The position numbers and the translations under genes were made by a program. A stretch of 64,000 nt of DNA from Alistipes sp. (GTDB lineage Bacteria; Bacteroidota; Bacteroidia; Bacteroidales; Rikenellaceae): positions 1-64,000 of the forward strand of contig JAFQHI010000018.1 of the NCBI GenBank assembly GCA_017398045.1, in the 5' to 3' direction. Shown piece by piece: positions 45,450-54,499 of this stretch. Every line of letters starts with the position of its first letter. Position 1 is the stretch's first letter. Below the pieces are notes generated by a model. It was not told the DNA's origin. It was given only the letters and a program-made list of their open reading frames with translations, and made no database searches.

Positions 45450-45471
45450 GTCAAAACCGAAACTTCAAACT

Positions 45472-46770
45472 ATGAAACGAATCCTTTTTTTGATGGGGCT
45501 GTTGGCCACCGTATGGGGTGCTACGGCTCAAGAACAATTCCCCGATGGAACGGCTGTCGATAAATGGTTTTACGAGACGACTCCGGTCGATTTGGCTCAA
45601 TTGGGTGAGCGATTTGTCGTAACCGATTATGGCGTGAAACAGGATAGTACGCTCATCCAGACCGAGGCCCTGCAAGCCGTAATTGACCGTGCAGCCGTGA
45701 AGGGTGGCGTGGTCGTGATTCCGAAGGGTGTCTTTTTGAGCGGTTCGCTCTTCTTTAAGCAGGGTACGCACCTGCACCTGGAGGAGGGTGCCAAGCTGAA
45801 GGGAAGCGACGATATCTCGAATTTTCCGATTCTCGAGACCCGCATCGAGGGCCAGACGCTCGATTACTTTGCCGCCCTTGTCAATGCCGACAAGGTGGAT
45901 GGTTTCACCATTTCGGGTAAGGGTACGATTGACGGTAACGGCCTCCGCTATTGGAAGTCGTTCTGGCTGCGTCGCAAGGTGATTCCCAAATGCACGAACA
46001 TGGATGAGCTGCGCCCGCGCCTGGTCTATATCTCGAATGCGAAGAATGTCCAGATTGAGGGGGTGACGCTCCAGAACTCGCCTTTCTGGACGAGCCACTA
46101 CTACCGCGTGGATAAGCTGAAGATTCTCGGTGTGCGTTTCTTTGCTCCGGCCGCTCCGGTGAAGGCCCCCAGCTCGGATGCCATCGACCTCGATGTCTGC
46201 CGCGATGTACTGGTGAAGAACTGCTACCTCTCGGTCAACGACGATGCCATCGCCCTCAAGGGCGGTAAAGGCCCCTGGGCCGACCAAGACCCCAACAACG
46301 GCATGAACGACCGCATCATCATCGAGGATTGCGTCTTCGGTTTCTGCCACAGCTGTCTGACGTGCGGTTCGGAGTCGATTCACAGCCGCAATGTCATCAT
46401 GCGTCGCATTCAGGTCGATAAGGCTACGCGCCTCTTGTGGCTCAAGATGCGCCCCGACACGCCCCAGAACTACGAGTATATTACGGTGGAGGATATTACG
46501 GGCAACGTCGGTTCGTTCCTCTACATCCGCCCCTGGACGCAGTTCTTCGACCTGAAGGGGCGTAAGGATATGCCGATGTCGTATGGTCGCCATATCATCA
46601 TGCGCAACATCAAGGCCGAGTGCAAGACCTTCTTCAACGTGAGCCGAGCCGATGACCAATATCGTCTGTCGGACTTCTTGTTCGAGAACCTGAAAATCAA
46701 GGCCGAGAATGCCGAGTGCGACCGCTCGCAAATCGAAAACTTTGAGTGGAAGAGGGTGAAACTGAATTAG
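45472..46770 (+). CDS. Secreted GH28 polygalacturonase-like hydrolase
   Basis: This 432-residue GH28 beta-helix enzyme has a signal peptide (MKRILFLMGLLATVWGATAQ), which sets the start at 45472. Family features include SDAIDLDVCRDVLVKNC, NDDAIALKGG (catalytic Asp pair) and SCLTCGSES in place of the usual GHG-S motif, then RLLWLKMRPD. Loss of the GHG histidine is common in exo-acting or rhamnogalacturonan-specific GH28 of Bacteroidota. It would act on pectin in the periplasm. It is convergent with the GH105 gene, and palindrome copy E lies between them. Confidence 0.88.
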   Translation: MKRILFLMGLLATVWGATAQEQFPDGTAVDKWFYETTPVDLAQLGERFVVTDYGVKQDSTLIQTEALQAVIDRAAVKGGVVVIPKGVFLSGSLFFKQGTHLHLEEGAKLKGSDDISNFPILETRIEGQTLDYFAALVNADKVDGFTISGKGTIDGNGLRYWKSFWLRRKVIPKCTNMDELRPRLVYISNAKNVQIEGVTLQNSPFWTSHYYRVDKLKILGVRFFAPAAPVKAPSSDAIDLDVCRDVLVKNCYLSVNDDAIALKGGKGPWADQDPNNGMNDRIIIEDCVFGFCHSCLTCGSESIHSRNVIMRRIQVDKATRLLWLKMRPDTPQNYEYITVEDITGNVGSFLYIRPWTQFFDLKGRKDMPMSYGRHIIMRNIKAECKTFFNVSRADDQYRLSDFLFENLKIKAENAECDRSQIENFEWKRVKLN

Positions 46771-46777
46771 ATGTCAC

Positions 46778-46822
46778 CTTAAAAAGAGCGTGTCCAACAA
46801 GTTTTTTGGACACGCTCTTTTG
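46778..46822. terminator. Bidirectional terminator between GH28 and GH105 genes
   Basis: AAAGAGCGTGTCCA pairs with TGGACACGCTCTTT around an ACAAGTTTTT loop. A and T runs on both sides allow use on both strands. A near-identical hairpin precedes palindrome copy F at about 55720-55757. Confidence 0.8.
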
Positions 46823-46831
46823 TCAGAAGTT

Positions 46832-46939
46832 GTATAACAAGCGGGATTTTTAGGCCTGCGAAGCCCGAAAAACCGGAGCATACTTTTCGTATGTGAGGAT
46901 TTTGAGGGCGAGTATAACGCCAAAATCACCTTGTTAGAC
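46832..46939. repeat. 3'-end palindrome family, copy E
   Basis: The outer arms TATAACAAG and CTTGTTA pair, then GATTTT with AAAATC. The inner CCGAAAAACC and GGATTTTGAGG region pairs around the core GAGCATAC-N4-GTATGTGA. It lies 23 bp from the GH105 stop codon. Confidence 0.75.
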
Positions 46940-46962
46940 AGCTCATTGTACTATAGAAGTGG

Positions 46963-48096
46963 CTATAACTTATAGACCTCCACACCCGCCAGCAGGAAAC
47001 ATCCCGTGCCGTAATCCTCGAAATCGGGCTTCGAGTCGTAGGTGACGGGCTGGCCATCCTTCGGCTCTTTACCCGTTCCCTGCACGTAGCCCAGGAATCC
47101 ATTCGGATGAACCGCCTCTCGAACCATCGCATTCCAAGCCTTCGTCACCACGGGCAGATACTCCTTGCGGTCGAGCAGGCCGTTGTTGATGCCCCAAGCC
47201 ATGCCATAGACAAAGAGGGCTGTACCGGTCAGCTCCTTACCACCGAAATTCGTCTCGTCGTGCAGGCTCACATTCCAGAAGCCATCCTTGCGCTGGCACA
47301 CCTTCAAGGCCTTGCACATCGTCTTCAGGTCGTTGATATAGAGGTCGCGGTGGGCAGCATCTTCGGGCAACTCCTCTAAGACGCGCACCAAGGCAGCCAC
47401 GACCCAACCGTTTCCGCGCGACCAATAGCAATCCTCACCATTCGGCTCCGCATAGGGAGGCACAAAGTCCGCATCGCGCCACCAAAGCCCCTCCTGCTCA
47501 TTGTAAAGGCCTCCGGCCAGCGTGTTACGGCTCCAGGCATACATCTCGTAGGCCTTCTCGTAGTAACGGGCATCGCCCTTCAGGGTGCCGAGCTTCACCA
47601 GCACGGGCATTCCCATCTGAATGGCATCAACCCAGGTCCAATCCTCCACCTGGGGCGTATTGACGAGCATATCGCACAGCGCAATGGTCTTGCGAATACG
47701 CTCGGGGCGGGGTTCGAGACGATAGAGGTCGATATAGGTTTGCGAACAACAGTAGTTGTCGGCATTGCGCGTCGTCGTGTCGTCGCGACGCATCCCCCAC
47801 TTGTGGAAATCGGCCCAGCGTACCGCGTTGTCATAGTAGCGGTTGTCGGGGCAAATCGAGTAGAGGGCCATCAACCCTTCGTAATAGACCGCGCGGGTCC
47901 AGATGTTCGATTCATAGACCTTGTTGCGCGAATAGTAGGGCATGACGGCCGTCGGGTCGGCATATCGCTTGGTCATCAGATACTCATTGACGCGGCGCGT
48001 AACCTCCAGACGCTCTTCACGCGAGGGGAGTTCTTCGGCCTGCAACGTGGTGGTAAGCGTCAGGAGAGCCACCAACGAAAAAAGGAGTCGTTTCAT
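46963..48096 (-). CDS. GH105 unsaturated rhamnogalacturonyl hydrolase, secreted
   Basis: This 377-residue (alpha/alpha)6-barrel enzyme of family GH105 has a signal peptide (about 1-20). The catalytic Asp sits in WTWVDAIQMGMP (about 153-164), and WSRGNGWVVAALVRVL is the conserved substrate site. It removes the unsaturated uronic acid left by pectate or rhamnogalacturonan lyases. Its start codon directly abuts the GH106 stop (no gap), so the two form an operon for rhamnogalacturonan side chains and backbone. Confidence 0.9.
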   Translation of the reverse strand: MKRLLFSLVALLTLTTTLQAEELPSREERLEVTRRVNEYLMTKRYADPTAVMPYYSRNKVYESNIWTRAVYYEGLMALYSICPDNRYYDNAVRWADFHKWGMRRDDTTTRNADNYCCSQTYIDLYRLEPRPERIRKTIALCDMLVNTPQVEDWTWVDAIQMGMPVLVKLGTLKGDARYYEKAYEMYAWSRNTLAGGLYNEQEGLWWRDADFVPPYAEPNGEDCYWSRGNGWVVAALVRVLEELPEDAAHRDLYINDLKTMCKALKVCQRKDGFWNVSLHDETNFGGKELTGTALFVYGMAWGINNGLLDRKEYLPVVTKAWNAMVREAVHPNGFLGYVQGTGKEPKDGQPVTYDSKPDFEDYGTGCFLLAGVEVYKL

Positions 48097-50913
48097 CTAT
48101 TTTTTAGGTTTTTGAAGTTGCTCGTAATAAATCGGGGTAAGCGTCACGGTGGAGTTCAGGCCGGCCGGCATCACGGACCAATCGCCAAAGGAGAAGCTAC
48201 GCGCACCCGTCACGGAGGCGATGTTGGCATCCTTGAAGATGCGCCACGGCGTGCCGTTACGCTCCATCTCGGCCATGCGGTTGGCGTGCAGGTTCTTCAC
48301 ATCCACCTCCAGCACATTCTCGCCCTTGCGCAACCAACGACCGATTATCGTGCGGTAAGGGATGGTCGTAAGGGTGGCAATGCGCTCACCGTTGAGCTTC
48401 ACGACGGCACTCTCGCGCACGTCACCCAGGTCGAGCAACCACTCGTCCGGCTCACGCGGGTCGTTAAGCGTGAAACGTACCGTATAGCGACCCGTACCGC
48501 TGTTGATACGAAGACGCGGGTCATCGAGCGCAGTCCATGGTGCCAGTTGGTCGATAGCAAAATGCTCCTCGATTTGCGGTTCGCTCTGGGGGAAGGTAAG
48601 TTCCCATCCCTTGTCGAGCAACAGGCTTTCGCCACACTCGCGGATATAATTCCAACTGCCGGCCTCAATCGGCTTGGCGAAGGTCTTGAGCAGCAACGAC
48701 TCACCGGGGGCCAACTGCAAACGCACGTCAATCGTCCCCTCCTCGTTGGGGCGAATCATCGCCTCGCCCATGCGACCCGTCATCGGGTCAAAAATCATCA
48801 CGGCACGCGCCGTGGTGGCAAGTCTTACCCAACCATCGACAGGGTTGTCGTGGAGCATCGAGAGGAAATAGTTATGCCCCCCGACCTCGTTCTTGCGACG
48901 CATCATCACACCGCCCATCTCGCGCTTAAACGGCTCGGGACGAATACCGGCCAGCTGCACCATCTCGTCGAAATCGTTACCCGTGATGATGCGGCCACGG
49001 CCAAGCGAATGGGCTTCGGCTGCAGCAAAATCGGCATCGTCGGGCAAGCGCGAAAGAAGGGCGCGGAACTCGTCACGCTCCTTCAGACGACCAAAGCCCG
49101 GCACATCGTCGGGATAGCAGTCGAGGAAGAGAATCGTGGCACCGCCTTCCGCAAGGTCGATAAGATGCTCGAGCGTCTCGGTCGGGAGCTTGTGCGAGGC
49201 GGGAATGAGCAGCGTGCGATAGCGTGCATCACCCTCCGAAATCAGCTCGCCCCGCTTGGTCTCCAATGCACGCAACTGACGGTCCGAGACGTAGTCGGCA
49301 TCGTAGCCGGCCGCCACCAACTTATCCATCATCGCCTTCACATGAGGCATCGTGCGGTCCATCTTATGGATATCGAAAATCAGGAAGGGATTCCCCTGCT
49401 GTTCGTGCCAGATGTCGTAGAGCGGAAGGTACAGCAACAGGTCGTTATCCGGTTCGCCGGCTGCAAGGAAGGATTGGCAACGGGTGATGTAACGGGTCAA
49501 GGGATGCACATCCTCCCAGAGTGCGGCCGTAGGACTCATGTTAATCGAGGCGTAGAAACGCCAGCCCGGGAAGGCAACCCCCTTGGGCGAGTAGGGCGCA
49601 CCATGGAAGACGATGTGGTTGACACCGGCCGCCAACATCAAATCGATTTCGGGCTTACACTGCGAGAAGGAGGTACGGAAATGCTCCGTGAGCCATGTCA
49701 GAGCCTCGGCCGAGGTGAGCCGCTTGCCCGTCAGGTGGGCAGCCGAAGAGGCAAATTTCAACACGGCAGGCGTGCCGTCGTTGTGTTTGATAATGCTATC
49801 CTGGCGCAGTGCCGACAAATCGAACGTGGTGCGACCGAACGACTCACACTCGGGAATATCAACCACGGCATAGAGATCAATCAGGTTGCCGGGCGAACCG
49901 TGAGCCTGGTTGCGGGTCTTCACCCCGCGACGATTTGCCCACGAGGTCCAGGGGCGGGTGAAGTGGTTCAAAACGAGCTTCGACAACACCTCACGGTAGT
50001 CGCTCACGATGCGGGCCGACAGTTCGGGGTCACCCTCACCGGCCAACTCGGGCAGGTAGTCCAAGATATCGTAGCCCCACTCCTCGCGGAAATAGGCGGG
50101 GACCTTCTCGTCCCAATTCGAGCCATAGACCTCGAACGAATCGTTGAAGAAGGTGTCGGGATAGGGGGTGTCGCTCTCGTCGAAGGCCTCCTCGAAACGC
50201 TCCAGATAGTGGTTGAGCGTGCGACGGTCATAGTGGTTCATCACCAACCCTTCGCCACCCGGGGCGGCACGCTTCACCCGCTGGAAGGTGCGCCCCTTGA
50301 AGAGAGCATAGAGGGTCCAATCCGCCCCCTGCGGAGGCTCCCAGCGAAGGGTATCCTTTTCGACAAGCGATGTTAAATCGATGCGCTCCGCACCGCGTAC
50401 CGCTTGCAGACGAATCAGCTCCGCAACGGCCTGCTGACGCTCCTCGCTCGGCAATATCGCCCCGACAAAGTGCGTATCAGCAGCTACGGGAATCTTCTCG
50501 AGTATGAATTTACGGGCCGAGTGGTCGGTCGTAATCGTAGGCCCTCCGAAGGGCCAGCCGGTACCGTTGTTCAGGTCGATACCCAACCCCAATCGCTCAC
50601 CCTCCTTCAGGGTGTGCTGCAACAGCTCCATCCAACGCGGAGAGAGAAATTCGACATCATTCTCCTCGTTGTTCTGCACGCCATAGATGGGGGTAATCTC
50701 CACACCGCCAAAGCCCTTGTCGGCAAACTGCTCGAGGTTGAAACTCAACCCCTCCTCGTCCACGGCACTGCCCAGCCACCACCAGCGCAGGTAGGGGTGA
50801 TGCTCCTTTTGAATCGGGTACCAACTTTCGGGATTTTCGGGTGCGCAACCTGCTGCCACAAAGAGCAGGCAGAGCGACGCCAACAGAGTGAAAAGATGAG
50901 AATATCGTTGCAT
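48097..50913 (-). CDS. GH106 alpha-L-rhamnosidase lipoprotein
   Basis: This 938-residue lipoprotein (lipobox LLFVAAGCAP, Cys at about 24) has the GH106 N-terminal barrel with YLRWWWLGSAVDEEGLS and FADKGFGGVEITPIYG, and LGIDLNNGTGWPFGG. A C-terminal jelly-roll ends near TLTPIYYEQLQ. Family members release L-rhamnose from rhamnogalacturonan. I use the start at 50913 (MQRYSHLF), which gives a clean signal peptide; a TATCTTTG box lies 18 bp upstream. It pairs with GH105. Confidence 0.88.
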   Translation of the reverse strand: MQRYSHLFTLLASLCLLFVAAGCAPENPESWYPIQKEHHPYLRWWWLGSAVDEEGLSFNLEQFADKGFGGVEITPIYGVQNNEENDVEFLSPRWMELLQHTLKEGERLGLGIDLNNGTGWPFGGPTITTDHSARKFILEKIPVAADTHFVGAILPSEERQQAVAELIRLQAVRGAERIDLTSLVEKDTLRWEPPQGADWTLYALFKGRTFQRVKRAAPGGEGLVMNHYDRRTLNHYLERFEEAFDESDTPYPDTFFNDSFEVYGSNWDEKVPAYFREEWGYDILDYLPELAGEGDPELSARIVSDYREVLSKLVLNHFTRPWTSWANRRGVKTRNQAHGSPGNLIDLYAVVDIPECESFGRTTFDLSALRQDSIIKHNDGTPAVLKFASSAAHLTGKRLTSAEALTWLTEHFRTSFSQCKPEIDLMLAAGVNHIVFHGAPYSPKGVAFPGWRFYASINMSPTAALWEDVHPLTRYITRCQSFLAAGEPDNDLLLYLPLYDIWHEQQGNPFLIFDIHKMDRTMPHVKAMMDKLVAAGYDADYVSDRQLRALETKRGELISEGDARYRTLLIPASHKLPTETLEHLIDLAEGGATILFLDCYPDDVPGFGRLKERDEFRALLSRLPDDADFAAAEAHSLGRGRIITGNDFDEMVQLAGIRPEPFKREMGGVMMRRKNEVGGHNYFLSMLHDNPVDGWVRLATTARAVMIFDPMTGRMGEAMIRPNEEGTIDVRLQLAPGESLLLKTFAKPIEAGSWNYIRECGESLLLDKGWELTFPQSEPQIEEHFAIDQLAPWTALDDPRLRINSGTGRYTVRFTLNDPREPDEWLLDLGDVRESAVVKLNGERIATLTTIPYRTIIGRWLRKGENVLEVDVKNLHANRMAEMERNGTPWRIFKDANIASVTGARSFSFGDWSVMPAGLNSTVTLTPIYYEQLQKPKK

Positions 50914-50930
50914 GACTGGTCTGTTTTGGA

Positions 50931-50938
50931 CAAAGATA
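50931..50938 (-). promoter_or_regulatory. Promoter -7 box of GH106-GH105 operon
   Basis: CAAAGATA on plus reads TATCTTTG on minus, matching TAnnTTTG, 17 bp before the GH106 ATG. Confidence 0.6.
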
Positions 50939-50994
50939 TAAAAAAAGAGGCACACTTAAAAAAAGTGTGCGCTCATTTTTCGTTGCAAGGGGGC

Positions 50995-52959
50995 CTATTT
51001 GCTCACCAAAATCATCGCCTCAACGGGTTGCAACGTAAGACCATCAGCCGTAACCTCCACCTCGGAGAGGCCCTCAACCGCTACACGTTCGCCATCGGCG
51101 AGCAGACGATACGCACCCTCCGGCACCGCAAACGTAACCGACTCACGCTCGCCATTCATCAGCACATAAATCACCTCCTCGCTCGTGGGCGATGACAAGC
51201 GGAATCCGAGAGCGGAGGGCTGCTCGTTATCGAGGAACGTAAGATGCTCGCGCACCAATTCGGCCTTGCCCAGGCAGAACTGCGGATAGGCCTTGCGCAG
51301 CGCAATCAGCCCCTTGACGTAGGCAACGAGGTTACCATACTGCTTTTTCAGCCCCCAATCGATGGCGTTGTACTTATCGGGCATATTGTAGGTGTTCTTC
51401 TCGCCCAACTTCGTGCGATACATCTCCTCACCACAGAAGATAAACGGCAGACCCTGCGAGGTGAATACACCCACGTGGGCCAGCTTGGCCATCTTGAGCA
51501 GTTCGGCCTCCGAAGCTCCATCGGCGAGCAACTCCAAACGGTCGCGCAGGTTGTGGTCGTCGTGGCACGTCACGTAGCTGATGTGCTGCGTCGGCTCGGC
51601 ACACCACGCGGCCTCCGAATGGGCCACCGAGGGATGCTCCACACCACCGGCAAGGCCGAACTTCAGGGCCTCTTTGTTGCCCGCCACACCGTGGATAAAG
51701 CCACCCGTCGAGCAGTCGAGCGTGCCACGCAGGGCGTTACGAATATCATCACTGAAGGCCGCTACACCCGCCATGCGGTGGGTGTAACGCTTAAAGGCGA
51801 GCTGCTCGTTATCGTAAGCAGGAGTCATCGCGGCCCACCCCTCGCCATACATCAAAATCGTGGGGTCGATGGCCGACAAACGCGCACGGATGAGGTTCAT
51901 CGTCTCGATGTCGTGGATGGCCATCAAATCGAAGCGGAAGCCGTCCACGTGGTACTCCTTCACCCAATATTCGAGCGACTCGACGAGGAATTTACGCATC
52001 ATCGCCTTCTCCGAGGCCGTTTCGTTGCCGCAACCCGAGCCGTTGGCAAACGACCCATCGGGGTTGAAGCGGTAGTAGTAACCCGGCACGGTCAGCTCGA
52101 AACCGCAACGCTCGACACTCGTCGTGTGGTTATAGACCACATCCAACACGACGCGCAACCCCGCCTTGTGCATCGTCTGCACGAGCGTTTTCAACTCACG
52201 GATACGGGCTGCGGGGTCGGCCGGATTGGTCGAATAGGTACCCTCGGGGACGTTGAAATGTTGCGGCTCGTAGCCCCAGTTGTACTGCGTGTTATTGGCA
52301 ATGGTCTCGTCAATCGAGCCGAAGTCGGCCGTCGGCAACAGATGCACATGACTTACACCCATCTCCACCAGGTGGTCAAGACCCGTCGCCAGACCATCGG
52401 GACTCTTCGTTCCCCGCTCGGCCATGCCGAGGTATTTGCCCGGATGGCTTACGCCTGCCGTTGCGTGTGCCGTCATGTCGCGGTAGTGCATCTCGTAGAT
52501 GGCAATTTGGTTGGCTCCGGTAAGGACCGGATGCACATCCTCGCTCCACCCCTCGGGGTTGGTCGTTTGCAGGTCGAGAATCACACCGCGCTCACCGTTC
52601 GGTGTGACGGCACGGGCAAAGATACCCGGGGTGGGCTTCAGCCACTCACCCGCAACCTTAACGCGGAAGGTGTACTCCTTGCCTTGCTGGTCACCCTCCT
52701 TTTCGGCCACCCAGAGGCAGCTCTCGGCCGCCTGCATCGGCAACACCTCCTCCGTTTCACCGGCCGTGTAGAGCGTCACCTCCACCTCCTCGGCCGTCGG
52801 GGCCCACAGCGTAAAGGTGGTCTTCGCGGGGGTGTAATTCATCTCGCAAATCGGCTCTTCGGGAACCGGCCAATCCCCATTGGTCGAGTGCGACGAGCAG
52901 GCCACCGCGCCCAACGCGAGGAGCGACCAGGCGGCCGTTTTGATACGTTTGTTCATCAT
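50995..52959 (-). CDS. pulA: Type I pullulanase lipoprotein (GH13_14)
   Basis: This 654-residue lipoprotein (lipobox LLALGAVACSS) has an N-terminal CBM48-like domain (about 40-135, TLWAPTAEEVEVTLY). The GH13 barrel follows with YNWGYEPQHFNVPEG, VVYNHT, GFRFDLMAIHD (nucleophile Asp), MYGEGWAA (acid Glu) and TCHDDHNLRDRL. It debranches alpha-1,6 linkages in starch or glycogen. There is no susC/susD or other starch gene in the window, so it is a stand-alone enzyme. Promoter box CAAAGTTA (minus TAACTTTG) lies at 53014-53021. Confidence 0.92.
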   Translation of the reverse strand: MMNKRIKTAAWSLLALGAVACSSHSTNGDWPVPEEPICEMNYTPAKTTFTLWAPTAEEVEVTLYTAGETEEVLPMQAAESCLWVAEKEGDQQGKEYTFRVKVAGEWLKPTPGIFARAVTPNGERGVILDLQTTNPEGWSEDVHPVLTGANQIAIYEMHYRDMTAHATAGVSHPGKYLGMAERGTKSPDGLATGLDHLVEMGVSHVHLLPTADFGSIDETIANNTQYNWGYEPQHFNVPEGTYSTNPADPAARIRELKTLVQTMHKAGLRVVLDVVYNHTTSVERCGFELTVPGYYYRFNPDGSFANGSGCGNETASEKAMMRKFLVESLEYWVKEYHVDGFRFDLMAIHDIETMNLIRARLSAIDPTILMYGEGWAAMTPAYDNEQLAFKRYTHRMAGVAAFSDDIRNALRGTLDCSTGGFIHGVAGNKEALKFGLAGGVEHPSVAHSEAAWCAEPTQHISYVTCHDDHNLRDRLELLADGASEAELLKMAKLAHVGVFTSQGLPFIFCGEEMYRTKLGEKNTYNMPDKYNAIDWGLKKQYGNLVAYVKGLIALRKAYPQFCLGKAELVREHLTFLDNEQPSALGFRLSSPTSEEVIYVLMNGERESVTFAVPEGAYRLLADGERVAVEGLSEVEVTADGLTLQPVEAMILVSK

Positions 52960-53013
52960 GTTTATCTTTTTTTATTCGGTTTATGCCTTGTTGGTGCTAT
53001 GTAGCATAACGAA

Positions 53014-53021
53014 CAAAGTTA
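53014..53021 (-). promoter_or_regulatory. Promoter -7 box of pulA
   Basis: CAAAGTTA reads TAACTTTG on minus, 54 bp before the pulA ATG. Confidence 0.55.
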
Positions 53022-53162
53022 CAAAAAAAGGACGAATCGACCCCCATTTTACCACCGTTCGAACCCCCTTTTTCGGACCAACGGACTGTTCCACGCGACG
53101 AACGGAAGAAACAAAGAGACGAGAAAAATCGCCCGAAAAGGTTGATTTGAAGATTTTTTGCC

Positions 53163-53170
53163 TATATTTG
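53163..53170 (+). promoter_or_regulatory. Promoter -7 box of YegP gene
   Basis: TATATTTG matches TAnnTTTG and has a TTG about 18 bp upstream (53142-53144). The ATG follows at 53213. Confidence 0.6.
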
Positions 53171-53212
53171 TAAAGGCAACGAACATTTTTTTAACCTTAA
53201 AATACGAAAATC

Positions 53213-53548
53213 ATGGGAAAATTTGTGATTACGAAGCGTAAGAACGGCGAGTTCCAGTTCAACCTCAAGGCTACGAACGGCCAGGTAATTCTTGCCAGCG
53301 AGGGCTACACGACGATGGCTGCCTGCAAGAACGGCATCGAGTCGGTAAAGAAGAATGCAGTGGATGATGCTCGTTACGAGCGCAAGGAGGCCAAGAACGG
53401 TGCGCCTTACTTCAACCTGAAGGCCGGCAACGGTCAGGTGATTGGCTCGAGCGAGATGTACTCGTCGGTAGCTGCCCGCGACAACGGCATTGAGTCGGTG
53501 AAGAAGAACGCTCCCGACGCCGAGGTAATCGACGAGACGCAGGAGTAA
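53213..53548 (+). CDS. YegP-family protein with two DUF1508 repeats
   Basis: This 111-residue protein consists of two DUF1508 repeats (about 1-52 and 53-104), each with YFNLKAGNGQVI-like and ARDNGIESVKKNA-like segments. DUF1508 proteins are small, abundant and of unknown function; some are stress-induced. The length is typical for the two-repeat form. It is convergent with the zinc-ribbon gene and shares a terminator with it. Confidence 0.93.
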   Translation: MGKFVITKRKNGEFQFNLKATNGQVILASEGYTTMAACKNGIESVKKNAVDDARYERKEAKNGAPYFNLKAGNGQVIGSSEMYSSVAARDNGIESVKKNAPDAEVIDETQE

Positions 53549-53617
53549 TTACGACCGCTGACGACTGTCGAGATTATCCACACAGCCGAGGCCGTTGGCA
53601 AGTCAGCCAACTGCCCC

Positions 53618-53669
53618 AAAAAGAGAAATCCACCTTCCCAGGCAATGCTTGGAGGTGGATTCTTTTTTT
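53618..53669. terminator. Bidirectional terminator between YegP and zinc-ribbon genes
   Basis: AAATCCACCTTCCCA pairs with TTGGAGGTGGATT around an eight-base loop, followed by a seven-T run on plus and, across AAAAAG, a T run on minus. Confidence 0.8.
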
Positions 53670-53685
53670 GCTCTTCGGGTCATGG

Positions 53686-54075
53686 TTACTCCTCGCGGAG
53701 CTTGCCGCTACCGCCACAGGTGGGGCAGCAGGCGCGGTAGGAGTCGAAATATATCAAGCCGTTGATACGCGGGTCGGATGGCTCTTCGTGGGGAGGAAGC
53801 TCCTCAAAATGGTAGTCGCACTGACGCAACGCATTCTCCATCAAAATGCGAAGTGCAGGTTCGTTGCGGAAGATATGGATGCCGTTATCGCTGTCGCGGT
53901 AGCACTGCTGATGGTAGTGCCAACGGGTAACGCGCCCGCTTCCCTGACACGTGGGGCAGCTGGTGCGATTACGTTTGTCCGTCCACTCCAGTTGAAAGTC
54001 ACAATGCGGGCAATGAAATTGCTCCTCGTCCAGTTCCGTGCCACACGCAGGGCATCGTTGAAGTTCGGGTTTCAT
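53686..54075 (-). CDS. Small zinc-ribbon protein
   Basis: I do not recognise a named family for this 129-residue protein. It has four CxxC pairs. An N-terminal zinc ribbon is formed by CPACGTEL and CPHCDFQL (about 8-30). CPTCQGSGRVTR and CPTCGGSGKLRE (about 42 and 118) resemble halves of the DnaJ CxxCxGxG zinc repeat, but are separated by about 75 residues. It has no J domain or signal peptide. I choose the ATG at 54075 (MKPELQRC), 50 bp after structured RNA copy A; the upstream frame from 54222 reads through that element and is unlikely. Confidence 0.7.
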   Translation of the reverse strand: MKPELQRCPACGTELDEEQFHCPHCDFQLEWTDKRNRTSCPTCQGSGRVTRWHYHQQCYRDSDNGIHIFRNEPALRILMENALRQCDYHFEELPPHEEPSDPRINGLIYFDSYRACCPTCGGSGKLREE

Positions 54076-54124
54076 GGCTGTTTGCTCCTCGTAACTCCAC
54101 GGGGAAGAGGTTTTTTGGGTGGGA

Positions 54125-54365
54125 ATAAAAAAGTGTGGAGTTAATTCGTCTATCTGAACTGATGCCCTAGGAAGCACAAACCACAAACAGACCATCCCCC
54201 ACACCGTATTGGAATGGGGCAACCCCCAAAAAAAGTACCAATACGAAGCGATGAGTGTCTTACGCCCCTTGTGGTTTTGAAATTTCCTAGGTTTCAGTTC
54301 AAAGGTAAAAGCGAATACACTTTCATCAAAAATATGTTTGCGTCATCGGACCAAGGTCGGACAAC
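54125..54365 (-). ncRNA. Candidate structured RNA, copy A
   Basis: This element folds into one long interrupted hairpin. Paired segments (plus coordinates) are AAAGTGT 54130-36 with 54317-23, ATTCG 54144-48 with 54312-16, TATC 54151-54 with 54304-07, TGAACTGA 54155-62 with 54294-301, CCTAGGAA 54166-73 with 54284-91, AACCACAA 54179-86 with 54269-76, ACAC 54201-04 with 54255-58, CGTATTGG 54205-12 with 54238-45, and TGGGG 54215-19 with 54224-28. An unpaired internal loop of 14 by 10 nt lies in the middle. On minus, a TATCTTTG box precedes it and a six-T run ends it, so a stand-alone RNA of about 240 nt is likely. Copy B keeps the pairing with different bases. A 6S-like RNA is one possibility. 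Confidence 0.65.
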
Positions 54366-54370
54366 GCGAA

Positions 54371-54378
54371 CAAAGATA
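54371..54378 (-). promoter_or_regulatory. Promoter -7 box of structured RNA copy A
   Basis: CAAAGATA reads TATCTTTG on minus. Its distance to the hairpin is the same as that of CAAAGGTA at 55671-55678 to copy B (offset exactly 1300 bp). Confidence 0.6.
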
Positions 54379-54420
54379 CAGAAAATAATTTGTTCTTATC
54401 TCACTATCGGCAAAAAAATA

Positions 54421-54446
54421 AGGGTTCACCGATGCGGTGAACCCCA
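54421..54446 (-). terminator. Terminator after GT2 gene
   Basis: On minus, GGTTCACC and GGTGAACC pair around a five-base loop (54424-54444), followed by CTTATTTTTTT. It lies between the GT2 stop (54500) and structured RNA copy A. The rest of the 54076-54499 gap holds that RNA and its promoter. Confidence 0.8.
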
Positions 54447-54499
54447 AAAAACGCTCCAATACAACTCTTACCCGATAGAGTGCCAAGCTGTTCCGACCA

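Noticed and set aside
47740..50376. Plus-strand open frame of 878 codons
   Set aside because: It is antisense to the GH106 and GH105 genes, which have clear domains and signal peptides; no recognisable motif on plus.
54076..54222. Upstream extension of the zinc-ribbon protein to 54222
   Set aside because: It would translate through the structured RNA element; no conserved motif, and the ATG at 54075 gives a clean start.
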